From Neoechinorhynchus agilis (lineage: Eukaryota > Acanthocephala): a stretch of DNA of 64,000 nt. Where the stretch lies: positions 8,308,001 to 8,372,000 of the forward strand of contig CM121341.1 in the NCBI GenBank assembly GCA_051530055.1, written 5' to 3'. This document shows, piece by piece, positions 57,065 through 64,000 of the stretch; within the stretch, counting starts at the first letter, position 1; each line of letters begins with the position of its first letter. Under the pieces are notes generated by a model. It saw only the letters and a list, made by a program, of their open reading frames with translations. It had not been told where the DNA came from and did not search any database. Made by a program: the position numbers and the translations under genes.

Positions 57065-60000
57065 CATGTTGTCCACCGCCCAATTCTGGGTTCACAGAAC
57101 TTCTTTAACTCTCCAGCCCTGGAAAATGGGAGGGAATCTAGGTGCTGGGTGAAGGCGTCTATAAAGGAGGCCTTATGTTCGGGGGCGACCTCTGGAAAAG
57201 AAGACAAGGCCGGGGATACACCAGGTTTTCCAAATAGCTTGCGCTTGTAACGAGTTCAGGCCTAGTTTCATCGCTCGGTTGGCCATTTTTTTGCCCACTT
57301 TTAGCAACCTTTTCAACTTATTGATATCGGTTCTGGGTGACAGATTGACCGTTAACCTATGTCCAAGAATGCGTAATTTTAGTGGAGTATTGGCATTATC
57401 CGCTCGCTTCTGATTCAAGGGGTTCATTAGATTGTTAAAAAAATGATTTGAGATCCCTTCGAAGTTTACCTGAGCGAACCTTGAAGATACAGAACGATTT
57501 GGAGGGATTGAGGGATAAATTCATACGAGGTAAGACTACATTGAGGTAGTGGATGCACTGCTCAATCAAACTTTTGAGTTTGAAAGCTCTGTGCGCAGAG
57601 AATACGAAAGTTAAGTCATCCGCATAACAGGTTATAGAAACATTACGGGTTTTGAAATTTTTAACTATATACTGCGAAGCAAGTAGAAACAGGATCGGGG
57701 AAAGCGGTGAACCTTGTGGGACACCCGTGGTCATGTAATAGGTTGATTTCGAAGCATCATCCTCGTAAAAGAAGGACTTGGTAAAAAGAATATTGTGAAT
57801 TCGGGAGATCAAATTATGAGGGACGCTAAAAAATTCTAATATCTCCATAATAAAAGACAAAGATATCTTGTCGAACGCTTGAGATAGATCAACAGCCATT
57901 ATGGCTTTCAAGGGTAGATTGGTGTTAGTGAAGTTATCGTAAATATTGGTTAAAGCAGAGTGTACGGATTTCCCCCTTTTGAAAACCGTGGCAATTAGTC
58001 GATATGCAGCTATTTTCTGTTATAAAGGCTCTCAAGCGAAGTGCTAAGGCTCGTTCGTAAATGGTTACAAAGGGGTTCTGTAGGGAAATTGGGCGGAGAT
58101 CCTTAGGCTGAGAGACTGACTTTTTCCCATTTTTAATAAGAAAAATACGCCGAGCCACATTAATCTCTCTCCAAGCATAAGGGGAGCAGTTCAGCATTAA
58201 TTCGGCCAGCCTTAGGATGCAGTCCCGGGGAAGTAAAGTAAAGATTTTGGTGCCTGAGCTTGAGTTGGAGGATGCCAATTTCGGATTGTCGGACCATACT
58301 TTTAGGATGTCACTTAATAAAATATCTACACGACCGGCAATGACCCGTCGAAAGATTGTCACGGGTAAAGCATCCTTGACAGAGCCCTCTGAATGAAAAG
58401 CAAAAATGGTTCCCAAAATATCGTCTATAGACGTTGATTTTAACCAGCCGGAGATTTTCGATTTCCATGGTATGTATCTCTTCCTTTGAAAAGTGTGCCA
58501 CCAATGTGAGGAAAAGGGTTTCAGGCTATTAAGAAGATTTGCTTTCTGTTGCATCCTCTGTCAACATTGGGCTGCCCAATAATGACTAGATAAGATTTTC
58601 GTGAGAAGTACGTCTCCAGAACGTTTGGCCAGAAAAAGTTGGCGTCCGAGAAAGCGAAGAGAGCGACTTTCGTAAGGACGAGAGAAAACCTTTACCGTTC
58701 GAAACAGAAAGGTATTAGCAACCAAATTGAGGATGTTATTGACAGACGGTAAAATGGATGACCGATTAGATTGTAAGGTGCTCGAAGATAGAGCGATTTG
58801 GCTGATTAGACGGAAAAAGGCCACGTTGAGTGGAGAAATGTGATATGATTTGCGGAGTGCATTCATAGGACCGAATGACCAGATAAGGATATCATGCCCT
58901 AGGAGGTCAAAGAGAGACACCTGACGATCGAATTGAATTGAAAAGTTAAGATATCTCTTAAAGATTATCAGATCTAAGAACGAGTGTGTATTTAAAACGA
59001 GATTGTGGAAAGACGGAGTATTCGGGAGGGTTAGAGAGTAAAGAGGTTTGACTGCGTTGACAATGGCTCTGGGCCATTTTAAAGATGGGTCGTTAAAATC
59101 CCCCACAACAAAGTCGATATTGGCATTGAGAAGCCATTTGATTTTGTTTTTGATATATGGACGATGAATAAAACCCGGTCTGATGTACAAATTAACAATC
59201 GAGAGGTACTTCCGATTAAAGAGAAATTTAAAAAGTGAGTACGACATTTCCGGTGAGGTGTAGGAGGCTATAAGTTGGGGATTTAAGGAGGAATGAAAAA
59301 TTGAAATAAGACCTTGTGAGGCGGGACTGAATGGGCCAGTAATAAAAGAGGAGAACATTGAACAGTTAAGATGAGGTAGATAGTTATAAAGTTGGTGTAG
59401 AGTGTGAATACTTTTCGTTTCCTGCAGTAGGATGATGGAAACGCCTGGTGTGAACCGAGCGAGCCTGGTAAGATTGGCCGCCCCTCCACAATTCCATTGC
59501 AGCACCCGGAGATCCCCACCATTACCTGTGCCTTCGAGTTATCATATTCTGGCGACTTCATCTGATATTAGGGCCGCAGTTCCGTTGTTAATGAGCGAGG
59601 ATTGAGTGTTAATGATCCTGTTAACATATTCAGAGTCGGTTTCTTCGACTTCCATGACGACGTCCTCGATATCTGAGTGGTTTATACTAGAATCGACATT
59701 GAGTTTCTTGGCCCCATGAGAGTTTTTTTCCGTCGCATTCGCTCTTTTTAGCTTTGCACCACGTTGACTAGGTAAACTCGATGAAATCAAATCAGGAAGA
59801 TTGACCAAGTTCCCAATGAGTGTACTCAGCTTCCTCTCAAAAGCCACGATGGCCTCAGTGAAGCGCGCCTGCATGACCGTTAGAAGTTTGTTACAAGACT
59901 CCTCTAAACGTTCCTCCAGAATTTCCATGGTAACCAACTGCGATGGAGGTAAGCGATGCGAGTCTTTAGAGTCCGAGCTCTTCAAGATCGTTGTATCTTT

Positions 60001-61100
60001 TGAAAGGGGGTTGCTCTATGAAGAGGCACTGCGAACGAGTTTGCTGCGACAGCCGGTCTCCAACCGGCGCTATCGCTTTTTTTAGCAAAGGGCTGCCCGT
60101 TTTGAGCCCAATTCCAATACTTCTTGAATTCAGGACATCCTTTGTAAAATACAGAGTGTTGTCCATTGCAATTGACACATCTTTTGATTGACTTGTTTGG
60201 GCAATTTTGAGCAGAATGACCTGTCTCAGCACAGTGAACACATTTCGGGGAATCCGGATTGGGGAAATGTTGAACCCAGTGTCCCCATTTGTGGCAAAGG
60301 TTGCAGTGAGGAAAAATATAGTCATCTTGATGGCTTCCCGATTTCTGTGTGAATCGAATCGCAAAACAATTAAAGGCACAGTGCATTTTTTTTACAGAGG
60401 TCATCCCTAACTTGCCTGGATCCTTCCACCATCGCTATCGAGATAGGAGTGCCAGACCTTCTGGAGTTGAGGAAAAATTTTATCTTCACGTTGAAAAGTT
60501 TTTCGAACTCTACTTTATCTTCAGCAGCTAAATTGTTGTCTTCAGCAGCTAAATTGGGCTGTAGACCGTTAGCCATGAACTGTACCATTTGAGTAATCTC
60601 TTCCACCGAGAAGACATCCATGGGAAGCTTGGATTTAACAAAGTCCTTCAAGTTGGATAACCAAATACTGCCCGTTAGGTACACTCTCAGAATACCTCCG
60701 AAATAAGTAATACGATCAATTCGTTTAACTCCATCGTTATGGAATGAGCGCGTCCACGGAGCAACGCTTTGGTTGCAGATTACGTCCTTAGGCATAATCG
60801 GATTTGACTTGATTGTGAGTATATACGGCCATCTCTTGACCGGAAGGGCTAGGTACTCGCGTTAAGTTTTGAATGAAGATGTCAGCTATTGGGGGATTTC
60901 ATCAGAAAGGGACCCTTCCAACAGGAACTGAGAAGTGGGATTCGATCCTGAATCAGTGATTGATGGCTGTTTGTCGCGCTTCATGTCTTTGAGAATACTA
61001 CTCCGGACCTCCGCAGGTACGGGAATTCTCAGGGAAGTGGGTGGCCGTTTGCCACCCTCCGCCAAAACATTGGTGCGCATTTTGTTGTCCTAGTTTATTT
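57065..61100 (-). mobile_element. Two-ORF LINE, best preserved copy
   Basis: Minus strand. ORF1 starts at 61,080 (MRTNVLAEGGKRPP) and has an RRM-like part (RITYFGGILRVYLTGS, ~60,700). Three CCHC zinc knuckles follow (CNLCHKWGHWVQHF, CVHCAETGHSAQNC, CVNCNGQHSVFYKGC; 60,330-60,120), then a coiled segment ending near 59,550. ORF2 starts about 59,505 with an APE endonuclease (LQWNCGGAANLTRLA, ILLQETKSIHT, FVVGDFNDPSLKWPRA, LLGHDILIW). RT follows: RRIFLIKNGKKSVSQPKDLR, VDLSQAFDKISLSF, GVPQGSPLSPILFLLASQYI, CYADDLTF. The C-terminal domain includes LVFFSRGRP and ends near 57,070. Frame changes remain in ORF1 (near 60,850, 60,390 and 59,985) and ORF2 (near 58,558, 57,920, 57,430 and 57,180), so it is inactive but younger than the 15.0-18.4 kb copy. 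The clade is probably Jockey/I-like. Confidence 0.9.
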
Positions 61101-62350
61101 TTACCACACACGCAATATATATATATAGTAATCGTGTTATTGATCGGCGCTTTGTGTAGTGAGTGAATTATCGATCTCTGCTTAACATTTAAACACCGTA
61201 TCGATTTGTCACTCACCACATTCCTCCCCCGTCTATTTCAGAAACTTGTCATACGGTCTGGACGGAGGTTTGCGAATTCGATTGCTCCACCTTAACACCA
61301 TATTATCTCTTCTACCATCCTCCCAGAACTCGGCCTTTGCTTCTTCTATTGGTTGGGTTCCGTGGTCGATAGATCAGCGAGTGTTTACATTGGTTGGCGG
61401 CTATTCGTGCTCGATGGACTGCTGTTCGCGCTCGATTGGTTTCTGTTCGTGCTTGATGGACTGCTGTTCGTGCTCTTCTATTATTTCACTTTCGTTTTGA
61501 TCCCTCTCTCAATTTAGCTGCTCCATCGTCAGTCGATCGCGAAGATAATCACCGTGTATGCGCCTGTATATCCCATCTCCGTGATTTATGACGAATAATC
61601 TCGGTCCCGTTTGTCTCCGCACAATTCCTTTTCCCACCTGTGTAAACCCTCTGCCCTTTGAGAATCCCTTTGGCTGATGTTTCGATCTCAAACTTGGCTT
61701 TATATGATCCAATTTCGTAGCCAGCCGCCTTCCCATCATCATCATCTCAGCTGGGCACTGACCAGTCGCATTGTGCGGTGTATTTCTGCACGTTTTCAGA
61801 AACTCCCATACGTCTTTCATCTGAAGGGCGCCTGTCTTATCGATAGTTCTCCTATTGAAAGTCCCCACGAATCTCTCCGTTAATCCATTCGATTGAGGGT
61901 GATATGGGCTGGTCCGGATGTGCTCGATAGCTTGATCTCTGCAGAATAATGACAATTCCTCATTCACAAACTTAGGACCTTTATCAGCTACCAGGTATTT
62001 TGGACATCCCATTCTCGCAAAACATTCCCCCAGCTTCGATATTACATTTTTGCTGGTAGAATTTCGATTAAGACACCAGACTTCGGGCTCGTTTATGGGA
62101 CCCGGCCGGGTCCACTACTTTTAAAACTCCTCGCTTCAATAATCTGTCCATTGACATCTTTTTCCAGATTCCTATGTGTCCTTTCGGCTTGACTTTATCG
62201 ACGGAACTTTCACACAACTGAGGCGCTAAGCCGCACTCGAAGGGGGCCGATGGACGATCAGCCTTGCACACCAAAGGAACCCAGCGATCGGTGACGTTGA
62301 ACCTTCGACATATCAACCGCATTGTGAACGCGCACACCACACGGCCACTG
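61101..62350 (-). mobile_element. Ty3/Gypsy-type fossil: integrase, PPT and LTR start
   Basis: The minus strand has an integrase with an upstream linker, then core motifs YLVADKGPKFVNEEL and TSPYHPQSNGLTERFVGTFN, with the C-terminal part ending at 61,509. A polypurine tract (GACGGGGGAGGAA) near 61,224-61,236 is followed by TGTGGTGAGTG, the expected start of a 3' LTR that runs left until the LINE at about 61,090. The LINE therefore probably inserted into or next to the LTR. No gag or RT is present. Broken, with a few breaks. Whether it is the same family as the 47 kb fossil cannot be told, because they share no region. Confidence 0.8.
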
Positions 62351-62360
62351 GGCCCTCATT

Positions 62361-64000
62361 AATCGATGTATGACCAAAACAGGAGCTTTATTGCACAAAA
62401 AACACCAAACACCACGAGGGGCGCGTGCTAAATGTTAGCAAAACCGCGGTGATGACGCGGGGACGACGGCGCCAACAGTGTCAAGGAAAGACACAAGCGT
62501 TCCTGCAAACAATATCCGCCAATTCCCACAAGAACGAAACTTCCAACTCAGGCGAATATTCTTAAACGAACGGACACATTCCCGCTCGAACGAGACGAAT
62601 TTAAGACATGCAATTTACCACGTCAACTAAAATTAGGTCGATTCATTTCGCATATCTCAGCGAGCCGATTGCAAAACTGTAAGTTATTCTCGTTTCAATT
62701 TTGAGACGAACATCATCATTGACATCAAAATATCAATCGATTGCCAATTAAATTAGCGTTTCCTTCGGCAATGTCATAAAATATATATATTTCGTGTTTG
62801 CAAGAAACACGGAATTAATCAACAAATTTATACCTCTTACCGAGCCAGTAAAACGTATGCGGAAGCCCTTTCCAACATGAGACAAAACTCCCAACGTTAT
62901 TTGGACGGTTTGTCGATCTGGCAATCCCGGACAGAGATCCTGCACCTTCCGGAAAATGACCACAAGCAGTCGGCCTTGGACCTTCCCCTCATAAAGAAGA
63001 TTCACAAATCCTTTAATGATCTTCTCGACGAGGTTTCCCAAGTTCGTCTTGCGGCGTGTTCTACAAAGGAATCGGGAGCCTGGCTAAATGCTCTCCCCGC
63101 CCCGACAATCGGAACTCTTCTAGAGGATTCTACTTTAAGGGTCGCAGTTTCTTTAAGATTGGGCCAGGATATTTGTATCCCGCATCGCTGTCGCTGCGGA
63201 TCTATAGTTGAAGCCAATGGCAGACACGGCCTCAGTTGTAAAACGTCCAGAGGGAGGTTTCCAAGACACTCAGAATTGAACTCAATTTTGAGTAGAGCCC
63301 TAGATTCCGTCCACGTGCCCAATATTTAAGAGCCAAGTAACTTGTGCCGCCTAGACAGCAAGCGAACTGACGGTGTCACGGTTTTTCCATGGCGGGAGGG
63401 GAAGCCCCTTTTATGGGATGCGACTTGCGTGGACACGCTTGCCCCCAGTAATTTTCCCTTTTCAAAAAGGAGCCCTGAAGGTTCAGCGGTCGTAGCTGAA
63501 GTCCGAAAACGTACAAAATACAGAGAGCTTTTAAGGACCTATTATTTCGTCCCTTTCGCCGTGGAGCCTTGGGACCGTCAGCGCTCACTCTCCTCGACGA
63601 ATTAAGACGAAAAGGATGACGGGGGAACCGCGCTCTAGAAATTTTCTCGCTCAGCGAATCGCAATTGCGATGCAGCGAGGGAACGCTGCCAGTATACTGG
63701 CAACGTCAAGAAGTTCACAGGAATAAATTGTAATCGTTGTAAATTAATAAATTTTAGACTTTTTCATTAAATTTTTATAGTGTGCTCTGAATTTTGACCA
63801 GGATGTCTTCATAAGGCGGTGGCACAAAAGCACGACTTATTGTTAAATATCAGTAAACGTTTAAGATTTCAAGACAACGAAAATTCATGTTGAAGTCAGT
63901 AAGTGCTTTTGAGCATCTTGGATTTTATCGATTCCTTAGTCACGTTGGATCAAAAATATCAATTGAAAAGACAGAATAGTCGGCGGCAAACATTTTGTCT
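62361..64000 (+). repeat. Segmental duplication of a composite TE segment, copy 2
   Basis: Mirrors 48,756-50,400 at over 99% identity by eye and runs off the window edge, so the duplicated segment may be longer. Its left neighbour is the Gypsy integrase fossil, whereas copy 1 abuts a Gypsy gag region. Confidence 0.85.
62838..63605 (+). mobile_element. 3' fragment of RT element with restriction-like nuclease, second copy
   Basis: The protein-level content is the same as at 49,238-50,005, including the in-frame stop before the LCRLDSKRTDG segment. Sharing a disabling stop shows that the copies arose by duplicating an already dead fragment, not by two insertions. Confidence 0.6.

Noticed and set aside
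61039-61057. Perfect hairpin GGGTGGC/GCCACCC, also at 18,378-18,396, as a regulatory RNA element
   Set aside because: It lies inside the start of LINE ORF1 and encodes the conserved AEGG.RPP peptide. Protein conservation explains it.
61246-61500. 84-codon plus-strand frame with Cys/Ser repeats
   Set aside because: It is antisense to the end of the Gypsy integrase region; the repetition comes from a short TGCTGTTCGTGCTCGAT-like repeat.
1-64000. CRISPR arrays, rRNA or tRNA genes, bacterial operons
   Set aside because: No spaced short repeats, no recognisable rRNA, and no tRNA cloverleaf found by eye. Spliced genes and retroelements show a eukaryotic genome.

Overview
This is a 64 kb piece of an animal nuclear genome, AT-rich and crowded with transposable elements. 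It is not bacterial. Host genes carry short introns of 43-86 nt, and the conserved genes are eukaryotic: a GLUT-type sugar transporter, a dolichyldiphosphatase (DOLPP1/CWH8 family), the ribosome-biogenesis factor RRP5/PDCD11, and a CCCH-finger/PARP-like protein resembling ZAP/PARP12. The repeats (non-LTR retrotransposons of three or four kinds, a Penelope-like GIY-YIG fragment, Ty3/Gypsy fossils, hairpin MITE-like repeats) and a rhabdovirus-like insertion fit an invertebrate. I cannot name the phylum.

Layout. 1-4.6 kb: broken rhabdovirus-like endogenous element in viral gene order (P-position, M-position, G, start of L) with gene-junction signals kept. 4.6-8.6 kb: decayed, unrecognised sequence, a hairpin repeat and one candidate orphan exon. 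8.6-11.9 kb: a CR1-like LINE and the 3' part of a second retroelement with a restriction-like nuclease end. 12.3-13.9 kb: sugar transporter. 15.0-18.4 kb: decayed LINE (minus strand). 18.5-19.5 kb: dolichyldiphosphatase in six exons (minus). 20.3-24.5 kb: hairpin repeats, Penelope-like fragment, a ~245 bp tandem repeat, a LINE endonuclease fragment and a Gypsy fossil. 24.5-37.4 kb: a tandem duplication with ~6.1 and ~6.6 kb units, each carrying one ZAP/PARP12-like gene with a non-coding first exon. 37.4-40.1 kb: two abutting CR1-like LINE fragments (minus). 40.3-41.9 kb: locally amplified repeats that end just upstream of RRP5. 42.2-46.6 kb: RRP5. 47-48.8 kb: Gypsy fossil. 48.8-50.4 kb and 62.4-64.0 kb: two nearly identical copies of a composite transposon segment. 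52.5-56.0 kb: a 1,178-residue Q/P/G-rich protein with about sixteen 39-residue repeats. 57.1-61.1 kb: the best preserved LINE (minus). 61.1-62.35 kb: Gypsy integrase and LTR fossil.

The most interesting item is the duplicated compact ZAP/PARP12-like gene: a winged-helix-like start, four CCCH fingers with the spacing of vertebrate ZAP, and a degenerate PARP-like domain, all in 454 residues. It sits in the same window as an endogenous RNA virus. An antiviral role is inference from family resemblance only. Other points of note are two inferred GC-AG introns in conserved genes, hammerhead-like cores in repeat tails, and a mosaic segmental duplication.
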